From positions 1-64,000 of the IMG/VR virus record IMGVR_UViG_3300048918_000116: DNA of 64,000 bases. One strand, written 5' to 3'. The notes below the pieces were generated by a model. That model ran no database searches and was not told where the DNA came from. It saw only the letters and a list, made by a program, of their open reading frames with translations. Made by a program: the position numbers and the translations under genes. The stretch is from a virus. Positions 25,976 to 32,939 of this stretch are shown in pieces. The first letter of the stretch is position 1, and the number at the start of each line of letters is the position of its first letter.

Positions 25976-26186
25976 CAAAATTATTCAACCTTACGCCGGA
26001 TATTACGAAGGAGGCTTAGAATATCCAAAAGCTATAAGATATCATGACGGCGATAATTTTGTGATGCACACAGACGGACGCATCTTCAATTGTCATCCAA
26101 GAATTAACGGAATTTGGCCTATTCGTTTCCAAATTAAGGAATACGACGGAAATTTCCAATTTGTTAAAGAACTTTTCTCTTCATGA
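25968..26186 (+). CDS. Small unknown protein
   Basis: The 72-residue product has aromatic beta-like segments (YAGYYEGGLEYPKAIRYHDG) and ends NFQFVKELFSS. AAGGAG lies upstream, inside the previous gene. No family is recognised. Confidence 0.6.
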   Translation: MNSKIIQPYAGYYEGGLEYPKAIRYHDGDNFVMHTDGRIFNCHPRINGIWPIRFQIKEYDGNFQFVKELFSS

Positions 26187-26205
26187 GTAGATTATCAGCA
26201 GGGAG

Positions 26206-26247
26206 TTTGCGCAAACGCAAAGTGTATCCTTGCAGTAATGTTATAAT
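26206..26247 (+). promoter_or_regulatory. Palindromic promoter/operator, copy 2
   Basis: TTTGCG-CAAA-CGCAAA (26206-26221) is followed after 20 bases by TATAAT (26242-26247), the same geometry as at 24737. It precedes the gene at 26332. Confidence 0.75.
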
Positions 26248-26331
26248 ATAATTCTAGCATTGCGGAAAATTCTGCTAACTCATTCAAAGGAGTGGGTTAG
26301 CGGGGCAATTCCGCCCATTGGAGAAATAATC

Positions 26332-26673
26332 ATGACATTTACTACCCGCCACGAAGCTGTCGCCTACCTTGTGGAGACAGGCAAACCTCTAGCCATGGCA
26401 AAAGTTGCAATCAATGAGTGTTTCAATCAAATTCCGGTGCCCAAAGATGAAGATAATGATCTATTACGTATTGTTACAGGTCCTGAAACTACTCAGGTGG
26501 CTACTGCTTCGACTGAAATCGTTAATCAGGCTTATGATGAAGTGATCGGTTGCGACTTTGATTGCGGCGATGAAGGAATTTCCATCATGGGTGAGCTCAA
26601 ATACGACCTCAAAGGTGATTTAATACCTCCACCTGCTGAACAAAATGCACCAAGCACAGAAGTAACTCAATAA
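26332..26673 (+). CDS. Unknown protein, paralogue of the gene at 30568
   Basis: ATG at 26332 with GGAG 10 bases upstream gives 113 residues. MTFTTRHEAVAYLVETGKPL matches MLTTRTQVINYLVTQGKPEN of the later gene. Both continue with acidic stretches and share a C-terminal hairpin region (GISIMGELKYDLKGDLIPP here). Both genes also sit under the palindromic promoter type. The stop codon is directly joined to a CCACACT motif. The function is unknown. Confidence 0.7.
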   Translation: MTFTTRHEAVAYLVETGKPLAMAKVAINECFNQIPVPKDEDNDLLRIVTGPETTQVATASTEIVNQAYDEVIGCDFDCGDEGISIMGELKYDLKGDLIPPPAEQNAPSTEVTQ

Positions 26674-26719
26674 CCACACTCACGGGCGGTCGAGATGGCC
26701 GCTCTTTAGGAGAACAATT

Positions 26720-26920
26720 ATGGAAGCATTTTGCATTGCTTATACTTATCGTGTTGGAAGTAGAACTAAACGTACTCGCGTCATTGTAACAGCAGAAAAT
26801 TACGAAGAAGCAAAAGAAATTCTTCGTAAGAGTGAACGCTTCACGACTATCAACATTGAAGAACCTGCTACCATTATTCCAAGTGGCGAAATTTGGTTCT
26901 TAGACGAAACCATTTTATGA
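26720..26920 (+). CDS. Small unknown protein
   Basis: The 66-residue product has a good ribosome site (TTAGGAG). It contains RTKRTRVIVTAENYEEAKEI, an alternating strand-helix pattern, and ends SGEIWFLDETIL. No family is recognised. A short hairpin with a GCGG/CCGC stem lies upstream at about 26685-26703. Confidence 0.6.
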   Translation: MEAFCIAYTYRVGSRTKRTRVIVTAENYEEAKEILRKSERFTTINIEEPATIIPSGEIWFLDETIL

Positions 26921-26931
26921 GGAGAACTAAA

Positions 26932-27066
26932 ATGAAAACAGAAATGAAACTGGCACTGATGTACATCTTAGGCTCAGCTTTAATCGTCGGAGCCTGCGTT
27001 GCATCAGTAGCTATTGAAATTTACAAGGAAGAACTTGTGCACATCATTCTTCTTGTGCGTAAGTAA
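26932..27066 (+). CDS. 44-residue membrane protein
   Basis: ATG at 26932 is preceded by GAGGAGAAC. The product MKTEMKLALMYILGSALIVG continues with ACVASVAIEIYKEE and HIILLVRK, so one membrane segment (about residues 7-27) is followed by a short tail. The role is unknown. Confidence 0.65.
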   Translation: MKTEMKLALMYILGSALIVGACVASVAIEIYKEELVHIILLVRK

Positions 27067-27089
27067 TTTATTCATGAATGGAGTTTATC

Positions 27090-27320
27090 ATGAATTTACC
27101 AACTGTAGACGAATTAATCAAAATGTTTCAAAAGATTAATTCCGATTGTCGTGCAACTGATGGCGAAGAGTTCGTTACTCTAAGCGATTGGGAATTTTAC
27201 AGCGACCAAATCTTTGCAATTTATGAGGATAGTAAAATTACTCATGAAGAGGCAGAAAAATTAGCAAAAGAAATGGCCGAAAAAGTGACAAGAGAAAATA
27301 TCTCAAGTTTTTATTCATGA
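27090..27320 (+). CDS. Small acidic unknown protein
   Basis: ATG at 27090 follows GGAGTTTATC. The 76-residue product is helical and acidic (MNLPTVDELIKMFQKINSDC, then HEEAEKLAKEMAEKVTREN). No family is recognised. Confidence 0.6.
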   Translation: MNLPTVDELIKMFQKINSDCRATDGEEFVTLSDWEFYSDQIFAIYEDSKITHEEAEKLAKEMAEKVTRENISSFYS

Positions 27321-27337
27321 ATAGAAAGGTAAGGCAT

Positions 27338-27529
27338 ATGACCACACTCATTGCGGTTCGCCTTGAGGAAATTAGAGGCGGGCTCCAGACGGACAATAGG
27401 ATGCTTTTGTTCAGGAAAAGAGGTGCGATTGGACATGCTACTCACTACATTCTGGTCATGAAATGGCAGAAATTAAAGTTTGATCAGAAGCGAGAGATTC
27501 GCAAGGAATTTGAGCAAGTAGTAGCGTAA
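27338..27529 (+). CDS. Small basic unknown protein
   Basis: The start at 27338 (MTTLIAVRLEEIRGGLQTDN) follows AAGG. A start 21 bases earlier is possible. The 63-residue product is basic with LVMKWQKLKFDQKREIRKEF. The start codon forms part of a TNACCACACT motif. No family is recognised. Confidence 0.55.
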   Translation: MTTLIAVRLEEIRGGLQTDNRMLLFRKRGAIGHATHYILVMKWQKLKFDQKREIRKEFEQVVA

Positions 27530-27534
27530 AGAAG

Positions 27535-27562
27535 CCTGCCGGTGCTAGTTCAGGCCGGTAGG
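27535..27562 (+). terminator. Hairpin at the end of the first early gene block
   Basis: CCTGCCGG pairs with CCGGTAGG (8 bp, one wobble) around a 10-12-base loop, a few bases after the stop at 27529. It lacks a T-run, so it may only mark the mRNA 3' end. Confidence 0.5.
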
Positions 27563-28007
27563 ATGTTAATGTAAAACTTGTTAAATGATACAGATTTTAC
27601 ATTAGCAAATTAGTGTACTCCTATTTTTTAGGGTATTCTGCCACATATAATGCGTTAGCCTATCATATATGTAGAATCTTGGGTACTACTAATGGGGTAT
27701 ATACTAGGGAATATAAGGGTTTTATATATATTATTAGTATTATTAGTAGTTTAGGAGTAGCACGCCTCAAAACATATTAGTCTTACTATAAGTTCTAGTA
27801 CGATGATAGATTTTAATAGTTCTTTTGCACATTATATAGGCAACACAGGCTTACTATATAAGGCTTACTACGCCGTCCCCGGGCTAGCACACTTTACTAA
27901 TAATAATTTTGCGTGCACCGTGGCTTAACTATATAGGCAGCCTATGTACTAATTCCGCAAAGCAACAGACACAATAAATGCACTTGCAATCTTATTAGTC
28001 TTACTGG
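27563..28007. other. AT-rich non-coding block, candidate replication origin
   Basis: No gene is visible in about 450 bases. The block is much richer in A and T than its surroundings and contains tandem TTATTAGTA units near 27730, AGGCTTACTA twice (27850-27872) with a related TGGCTTAACTATATAGG nearby, and ATTAGTCTTACT at both 27775 and 27992. Iteron-like repeats plus AT-rich DNA at the edge of an early region are typical of phage origins, but no known initiator site is recognised. Confidence 0.45.
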
Positions 28008-28013
28008 TACACT
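27984..28013 (+). promoter_or_regulatory. Probable promoter
   Basis: TTGCAA (27984-27989) is separated by 18 bases from TACACT (28008-28013). It precedes the gene at 28059, which has almost no leader and no clear ribosome site. Confidence 0.55.
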
Positions 28014-28058
28014 TTAAAAGCTGTCCAGACCAACAAACCTTTTCATATCATGCTTAAC

Positions 28059-28802
28059 ATGTCTACTAAACTAAATGCAGAAACACCGCTGCTAGTTCCA
28101 TTAGAGCAGCTAGTAAATCATTACGATGTTGACTCAGCATACGTCGTCAAGCAATACCCGCACCATCGCGGAATTAACACTCAAGTTCGTTATTGGGTAG
28201 AAACCCGCAAACCATATGGCCAACGCTTGGTATATCAAACGCTTGACCCTTACACATGCAAATGGCTCAAAGAAAAGCCTGGAGCGTATGTAGCATTAGC
28301 AATCATGCGAGTAAACTGCGATTACGATCATCCACAGTGTGGTCATGTAATTCCGCTCGTTTACCCGACATTTCTTAATCTTAACAACCAACAGTTCTGT
28401 GAGCTTGCATTAGCGTACTCTTACACAGAATATCAGAAAAATGTTATTATGAAAGAACTTATTGAACGTTTCGGCCCTGTCCAACCGCCACCATGGCGCA
28501 ACGACCCGCCCATTAACCTAGCAGATGCAAACCGAGCAGAAAATCCGCTCCCTTATGAATTGCGTGTGGAACGTTTAACCACACCTGAAGGAATTATCTG
28601 TGAAACATTTGCAGCAGCGCATACTCGCGTTCGTAAGGAAAGACGCGCTCTTAAACTTCAACAACACCCTGAACTAGCCGACGAGCCCAAGCGTACACGA
28701 GCACCAACAAAGTTCAAAAAAGTTGATCCACATAGCGTTGACAACCTTAACGATCACGAACTTGCGCTGTTTAACGAACTCATGCAGCCTCCATCCGATT
28801 AA
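28059..28802 (+). CDS. Unknown protein with a basic C-terminus
   Basis: The start is uncertain: ATG at 28050 or 28059, neither with a clear ribosome site. The product is about 247 residues. Its N-terminal part has aromatic and charged segments (VVKQYPHHRGINTQVRYWVE); two Cys/His sites lie in NCDYDHPQCGHVIPL; the C-terminus is basic (KRTRAPTKFKKVDPH) and ends with an acidic helix. No family is recognised. Being the first gene after the AT-rich block, it could act on that DNA, but nothing in the sequence proves it. Confidence 0.6.
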   Translation: MSTKLNAETPLLVPLEQLVNHYDVDSAYVVKQYPHHRGINTQVRYWVETRKPYGQRLVYQTLDPYTCKWLKEKPGAYVALAIMRVNCDYDHPQCGHVIPLVYPTFLNLNNQQFCELALAYSYTEYQKNVIMKELIERFGPVQPPPWRNDPPINLADANRAENPLPYELRVERLTTPEGIICETFAAAHTRVRKERRALKLQQHPELADEPKRTRAPTKFKKVDPHSVDNLNDHELALFNELMQPPSD

Positions 28803-28827
28803 CCCGTAACACATATCAAGGACAACA

Positions 28828-28989
28828 ATGTTCTCTAAGCTCTCCAACTGGTACGCCTCTTGGCCCAAATTATTACGCTTCACGATTCAAACAATTCTAT
28901 TTCCCTTCTTTGCAATATGTGCCGTTCCATTCTTTATCGTAATAGGCATACTGCAAGGTATCCTTGAAATGTACGATGATTTTAAGTAG
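28828..28989 (+). CDS. 53-residue membrane protein
   Basis: ATG at 28828 follows CAAGGACAACA. The product starts MFSKLSNWYASWPKLLRF and has a membrane segment (TIQTILFPFFAICAVPFF, continuing IVIGIL), ending EMYDDFK. One or two short membrane passes are possible. The function is unknown. Confidence 0.65.
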   Translation: MFSKLSNWYASWPKLLRFTIQTILFPFFAICAVPFFIVIGILQGILEMYDDFK

Positions 28990-29021
28990 TCCAACCACTC
29001 CCAACCTCAAAGGAGCTCCAA

Positions 29022-29381
29022 ATGGCCACACCTACACCTCTACAACAAACATTCATTAACGCTCTGCGTACATCTGTAATTGGAATAGGTACAATAGTTC
29101 CAAGACCAATCAAACAAATCAAAGGCCAACTAAGAGACAGTTGTGGCGGGTTCTGCTTCCTTGGTCTTGCTAAGCATCTTGCTAAGGACGACGATTATTG
29201 TTCCGACGCACTACGCCGTCTTAACATCTTTGAGCTTGACGAATTTGGTAGTTATATGTTCAACCCAATGGACATCCCTGAATGCGCTCACACTTGGGTT
29301 AGCCTTAACGACGCAGATAACGGGCTTACCTTTCCACAGCTTGCTGACTGTGTAGAATGGCTCATCCGTTCTCAGCAGTAA
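29022..29381 (+). CDS. CFxLG/LNDxxGxTFPQ-family protein 1
   Basis: The 119-residue protein has CGGFCFLGLAKHLAKDD near residue 42 and ends SLNDADNGLTFPQLADCVEW. This pairing of a Cys-rich CF(C)LG motif with a C-terminal LND..G.TF.Q.A helix marks a small protein family widespread in phages, function unknown. Two related genes follow (29480 and 30023). The conserved Cys pair might bind a metal. Confidence 0.7.
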   Translation: MATPTPLQQTFINALRTSVIGIGTIVPRPIKQIKGQLRDSCGGFCFLGLAKHLAKDDDYCSDALRRLNIFELDEFGSYMFNPMDIPECAHTWVSLNDADNGLTFPQLADCVEWLIRSQQ

Positions 29382-29402
29382 TTACCAGAGCAGTAATTGC
29401 CC

Positions 29403-29455
29403 GCTGTATGCCTACACAAACCAGCGTGTGGGCATACGGAGCGTAATTCACGCTC
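29403..29455 (+). other. Two strong hairpins between paralogous genes
   Basis: GTATGCC-T-ACAC / GTGT-G-GGCATAC (29406-29437) forms a 12-bp stem with an 8-base loop. GAGCGT-AATTC-ACGCTC (29439-29455) follows. They lie in the 98-base gap before the gene at 29480. No T-run follows, so processing or stability signals are more likely than a terminator. Confidence 0.6.
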
Positions 29456-29479
29456 ATAACCTTAACAGGAGAAATAACT

Positions 29480-29902
29480 ATGACTATCTCAACCAAACGC
29501 ACTCTCAATCGTGGTAACTGCCTCGAGTTAGCCAAGTTCCTTGAAACCCCTGACCTCAAACAAACGACAGGGATGTTACATATTAATGATTGCTTCTGTC
29601 TCCTTGGAGCAGCATGTGAAGTCTATCGTCAAAATACAAAGCGTGGTCGTTGGGAAGTACAACAGTCTTCATCCGGCAACCAAATGTTCCAGTTCATTAC
29701 AGCGAACGATCACAACATTAGTACATTGCCGCAAGAAGTTATCAACTGGTATGGTTTCGATAGCGACTTGCCTTACAGTCCTGTATCTGATAGATCTTCG
29801 CCTTTCTTTGGTACAATATCTTATTCAGGTCTAAACGACGGCGGTTTTACCTTTCCACAAATTGCCAACATCTTACGCTATCACACAACTATCCCTGACT
29901 AA
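29480..29902 (+). CDS. CFxLG/LNDxxGxTFPQ-family protein 2
   Basis: The 140-residue protein starts MTISTKRTLNRGNCLELAKF. It contains LHINDCFCLLGAACEVY near residue 35 and GLNDGGFTFPQIANILRYH near its end, the two family signatures. The ribosome site is ACAGGAG. It is a tandem paralogue of its neighbours, which suggests local duplication followed by divergence. Confidence 0.72.
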   Translation: MTISTKRTLNRGNCLELAKFLETPDLKQTTGMLHINDCFCLLGAACEVYRQNTKRGRWEVQQSSSGNQMFQFITANDHNISTLPQEVINWYGFDSDLPYSPVSDRSSPFFGTISYSGLNDGGFTFPQIANILRYHTTIPD

Positions 29903-30022
29903 CACCTAATATCCAACCGTACGTAATAACAACAATCACCAATCAGCATCCGTAATGCCTAGTTCTGCTAGTATCCTATGCTGTCAACAAGTGTTGAAAA
30001 CAACCTAACAGTAAAGGCAATT

Positions 30023-30454
30023 ATGTCAAAAAATCCTGAGTTTGCTAAAGATTTAAGCTCCTTAATAAATCTTGTGTCTGTACATCCTCAAGAGTATCGT
30101 TACCCTGACCCGTCTAAGTACGCATATACGCGGCCAGCTCTTCAACGCTTTATCAACAATCTGCGTACCAACAAATACATTCAGATTACTGGATGGTATT
30201 TCCACGATGACCCAATAACATATCCTAACCATTGCACTTTTGATGGTGCCGTAGTTCTAGAAATATTGCACAAACCGGAAGAAGAATTTTACGCACAACA
30301 GCGAGCGTTCTTTGACCTTGGTTTTCTGCGACGCGGCGTTGATACACCAGACGGTTATTATTCGTTCTGGGACCTGAACGATAAACACGGCATTACTTTC
30401 CCTCAATTTGCCGACCTTATTCAGTGGGCGGCCCGTAGCGGTCAAACTATTTAA
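30023..30454 (+). CDS. LNDxxGITFPQ-family protein 3
   Basis: ATG at 30023 (MSKNPEFAKDLSSLINLVSV) follows AAAGG, giving 143 residues. An ATG at 29978 is possible but has no ribosome site. It ends SFWDLNDKHGITFPQFADLI, the same C-terminal motif as the two preceding genes. The N-terminal Cys motif has decayed to NHCTFDGAVVLEI. The role is unknown. Confidence 0.68.
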   Translation: MSKNPEFAKDLSSLINLVSVHPQEYRYPDPSKYAYTRPALQRFINNLRTNKYIQITGWYFHDDPITYPNHCTFDGAVVLEILHKPEEEFYAQQRAFFDLGFLRRGVDTPDGYYSFWDLNDKHGITFPQFADLIQWAARSGQTI

Positions 30455-30491
30455 TCATTCCATCAACGCGCTAACGTTTATCTTTGTCGAG

Positions 30492-30534
30492 TTTGCGTTA
30501 GCGCAAACCCTATTGCACCACAACACGGTACAAT
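30492..30534 (+). promoter_or_regulatory. Palindromic promoter/operator, copy 3
   Basis: TTTGCG-TTAG-CGCAAA (30492-30507) is followed after 21 bases by TACAAT (30529-30534), matching the copies at 24737 and 26206. It precedes the gene at 30568. Confidence 0.75.
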
Positions 30535-30567
30535 GTAAATGCACACCCCATAACAGAAGGAGCAATC

Positions 30568-30870
30568 ATGCTAACTACTCGCACTCAAGTTATTAACTAC
30601 CTTGTAACCCAAGGTAAGCCCGAAAACTTCGCTCGCGCAATGACTAATGAATTTCTGAACTGGGATAGCAACCCAAATGATCCAGACTTCGTTCCCGACC
30701 TAATTTGGTTTACTGAGCCATCGCATAAAGATTCCGATGTAGTAAGCATTACCGAAAAAGAAGCACTCAAGTTTTATGACGATTTTATGGGCTACGGAGT
30801 AGAACTCACTCCTGACGGTATCACATTCGATTATGACTTAACCTTCGACACTCAAGGCAATTACCTTTAA
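30568..30870 (+). CDS. Unknown protein, paralogue of the gene at 26332
   Basis: The 100-residue product starts MLTTRTQVINYLVTQGKPEN and ends GVELTPDGITFDYDLTFDTQ plus GNYL. Both ends match the protein at 26332. Both genes have the same promoter type, which suggests the promoter and gene were duplicated together. Its stop codon abuts the first hammerhead ribozyme. Confidence 0.7.
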   Translation: MLTTRTQVINYLVTQGKPENFARAMTNEFLNWDSNPNDPDFVPDLIWFTEPSHKDSDVVSITEKEALKFYDDFMGYGVELTPDGITFDYDLTFDTQGNYL

Positions 30871-30920
30871 CCACACTGACGAGTTCATAGGAACGAAACC
30901 TCTGCGAAGAGGCCTGTGGT
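30870..30920 (+). ncRNA. Hammerhead ribozyme 1 (type I)
   Basis: Stem I is ACCACA/TGTGGT. The core CTGACGA (30876-30882) is followed by stem II GTTC-ATAG-GAAC, core GAAA (30895-30898) and stem III CCTCT-GCGA-AGAGG. All conserved core bases are present. Cleavage is predicted after C30914. The one deviation is at the cleavage triplet: it reads GCC, so A15.1 faces C where U is usual, which could slow cleavage. The ribozyme begins at the stop codon of the upstream gene and ends 27 bases before the next ATG. Confidence 0.8.
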
Positions 30921-30946
30921 CAACAACAATTTGAAAGGAGCTAACT

Positions 30947-31288
30947 ATGCACAATATTCCACTCAACACGCACATTGAATCGTTCGACCGTGAATCTGCG
31001 CTCGTGGATGAAGTGTGCCCTCTTACGGATACGCCACTCAACCTAGAAGAAGGCAATTATGTTTTCTTCTACGACTATCCGATGAACGAAGATGTTTGTT
31101 TCAATCATCGCCTAACGCCAGCAATGAGCGTTATTGATGTGCTTCTGTTAGCAACAGAAGATTACAAAGAAATCTACAAGGACTATGACAATACTTGGGG
31201 GGGGGGCCACAGTCTGAATAACCTTTTCTTTGAAACGGTTCGCATTGCACCGCAGACCAAGGAAGTTTGCTTTAATATTGGTTCGTAA
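30947..31288 (+). CDS. Unknown protein with a coding G10 tract
   Basis: The 113-residue protein starts MHNIPLNTHIESFDRESALV after GAAAGGAG. It contains two Cys sites (VCPLTDTPLNLEEGNYVF and EDVCFNHRL). The codons for WGGGH include a run of ten G (31197-31206), prone to slippage in replication or sequencing. The predicted message start created by hammerhead cleavage lies 32 bases upstream. Confidence 0.62.
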   Translation: MHNIPLNTHIESFDRESALVDEVCPLTDTPLNLEEGNYVFFYDYPMNEDVCFNHRLTPAMSVIDVLLLATEDYKEIYKDYDNTWGGGHSLNNLFFETVRIAPQTKEVCFNIGS

Positions 31289-31290
31289 CT

Positions 31291-31464
31291 ATGAAAGTTC
31301 TAACCGCACCCACAGCACTCGCACTCATTGCAGCAATGCACGAGATTGTCAAAGGTGAGTCCGAGTTCTGCACTTGGGAAATAGTTCATAACCCAACTGG
31401 TATGTCAATCCTCATCTTCAACAGTGCAAGTGAAGTAATTGGTGAAGTTAAACAGTCGTATTAA
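31291..31464 (+). CDS. Small unknown protein
   Basis: ATG at 31291 lies two bases after the previous stop, so translation is probably coupled. The 57-residue product starts MKVLTAPTALALIAAMHEIV and continues with beta strands (TGMSILIFNSASEVIGEV). No family is recognised. Confidence 0.6.
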   Translation: MKVLTAPTALALIAAMHEIVKGESEFCTWEIVHNPTGMSILIFNSASEVIGEVKQSY

Positions 31465-31476
31465 CTGGAGTCAATA

Positions 31477-31653
31477 ATGGCAATTCACTTATTGTACGTC
31501 TACATTGAAGAAGGTGACGGAATGTCTGAAAATGCGCTGGAAGAAGCAGTGCATGACGGTAACTACGTTGATCTTACTCTGTCAAACAATATGGCGCTAG
31601 TAGTTAGTGCCAAGGAAATGTTGGATGATTATATTGCATTGAAAGGAATTTAA
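31477..31653 (+). CDS. Small acidic unknown protein
   Basis: The 58-residue product starts MAIHLLYVYIEEGDGMSENA and ends DDYIALKGI, with the next ATG immediately after its stop. CTGGAG lies upstream. No family is recognised. Confidence 0.6.
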   Translation: MAIHLLYVYIEEGDGMSENALEEAVHDGNYVDLTLSNNMALVVSAKEMLDDYIALKGI

Positions 31654-31890
31654 ATGGCCTTCTTTGAACCTACACAAGAACGTATTGATTATCTTATCGA
31701 CATGTATAGTGAAGGTGGTTTTGAGTCTGCTATGATTACTGAGAAATCAGATCATCATTACTACGAAACCGAATTGCAAGATATCGGTCCATTGTATATT
31801 ATGGATGATTTTGGCAATGCACAAATTGTGGCCTTTGAAATGTTCGGACAGGAAATGTTCATCTTTCCTCCACTCAAAGTTTTAACTTAA
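31654..31890 (+). CDS. Small unknown protein
   Basis: The start directly follows the previous stop codon (TAAATG). The 78-residue product is acidic (MAFFEPTQERIDYLIDMYSE) with hydrophobic strands near its end (VAFEMFGQEMFIFPPLKVL). AAAGGA lies inside the previous gene. No family is recognised. Confidence 0.6.
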   Translation: MAFFEPTQERIDYLIDMYSEGGFESAMITEKSDHHYYETELQDIGPLYIMDDFGNAQIVAFEMFGQEMFIFPPLKVLT

Positions 31891-31901
31891 CAGGACAACT
31901 A

Positions 31902-32090
31902 ATGGACCAACATCTTATTCGTTACCTCGCGCTCATAGCGGCAGCGAACGCCCGTGTGGCAGGTATGCAAGCGGAGAACAAGCTCAACGAGTTCTACCAA
32001 GTGCGTCCAGCTTATGGTGAAGACCACTTTAATGCGATCGCCAACGAGCTTGAAGCTTTATCTACTGAAATAGTCAACTACAGAGGTTAA
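31902..32090 (+). CDS. Small helical unknown protein
   Basis: The 62-residue product starts MDQHLIRYLALIAAANARVA and is predicted to be helical throughout, ending EALSTEIVNYRG. The gene is one base from the next start. No family is recognised. Confidence 0.58.
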   Translation: MDQHLIRYLALIAAANARVAGMQAENKLNEFYQVRPAYGEDHFNAIANELEALSTEIVNYRG

Positions 32091-32091
32091 T

Positions 32092-32601
32092 ATGACTTTT
32101 GATGAATTATACAATGAATCGCTAACGCGTCTTGATGCTTACATAGCGACTCAGAAAACCCAAGACCAAATCCTTGACGCTAAGCATGTAAAGCGCCATG
32201 TTGAAATCAACAAAAGGTTTTACGAGCACCGTCACGCTAAAGGCGAGCTCCTGTATATTTGCAGCTCTTGCGGTCAGCTTGAAGCGGCTACTTACACGGA
32301 GCCAACCCGAACCCAAATGCTCGATCGCAATGTTTGCTTTCATTGCAATTACTGGGCAGAAATTGTTACCGAACATCCGGTAAATCGCGTCATTGTTGAC
32401 GGTAAAGTGTACAGCGACGCGGGTAATGATGACGGGCATTCTATCAGCAGGTTCCGCGGTCACGGTGGGCATGTATGGCACATTCAAGACGGTAACGGAC
32501 ATCGCTGGGAGACTAACAACCTCTGGTTCAATGGTGTCGTTCCAGAAGAGTATCGTGTCAAATTGCCTGACAACGCCAAGTTTCTTTATCCTAACAAATA
32601 G
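32092..32601 (+). CDS. Protein with a CxxC...CxxC zinc-ribbon-like site
   Basis: This 169-residue protein has ICSSCGQL near residue 57 and NVCFHCNYW near 83, a four-Cys zinc-binding arrangement. The C-terminal half contains SRFRGHGGHVWHIQDGNGHR and WETNNLWFNGVVPEEYRVKL, a His- and Gly-rich segment seen in similar uncharacterised phage proteins. The N-terminus is a charged helix. It may bind nucleic acid. The function is unknown. Confidence 0.62.
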   Translation: MTFDELYNESLTRLDAYIATQKTQDQILDAKHVKRHVEINKRFYEHRHAKGELLYICSSCGQLEAATYTEPTRTQMLDRNVCFHCNYWAEIVTEHPVNRVIVDGKVYSDAGNDDGHSISRFRGHGGHVWHIQDGNGHRWETNNLWFNGVVPEEYRVKLPDNAKFLYPNK

Positions 32602-32610
32602 GAGGATATT

Positions 32611-32844
32611 ATGACTGAACGGGCAACAGCATTCTCAACACCTGACGAAATTTCTTACTTTCGTTTCGCATCAATTAAGCAGCGTTTGAAGCTTGAATCG
32701 GTCGGCCTTAAGTTTCGTGGCGGCAGTACACGAAGTCTGGTCGCCAAAGAGTTTGGTCTTAAGCCGCGAGCACCGTTCGCAGAATACATCGCCTACTGTG
32801 AATCGCAAATGGCTATTCTGATTGCCAAAAAGAAGCAATCTTGA
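32611..32844 (+). CDS. Small basic unknown protein
   Basis: The 77-residue protein follows AGGAGG. It starts MTERATAFSTPDEISYFRFA, then IKQRLKLESVGLKFRGGSTR and SLVAKEFGLKPRAPFAEYI, a pattern seen in uncharacterised phage proteins. It is the last gene of the segment bracketed by the two hammerheads. Confidence 0.62.
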   Translation: MTERATAFSTPDEISYFRFASIKQRLKLESVGLKFRGGSTRSLVAKEFGLKPRAPFAEYIAYCESQMAILIAKKKQS

Positions 32845-32939
32845 ATAGTGAACCAATCCAAAAATGTTACAATTAATCTTTAGCGTTTAGCTGCATTTTA
32901 GCGCACAATGTAATTGTACCGCAGCAGCAAGCAATATCA

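Noticed and set aside
26673-26710. Further hammerhead at another CCACACT copy
   Set aside because: After CCACACT the sequence reads CACGGG, not the CTGANGA core, and no GAAA follows.
28336-28343. Minus-strand copies of the motif as evidence for a symmetric site
   Set aside because: Only 4 of 21 full copies are on the minus strand, so orientation appears to matter, although a larger sample is needed.
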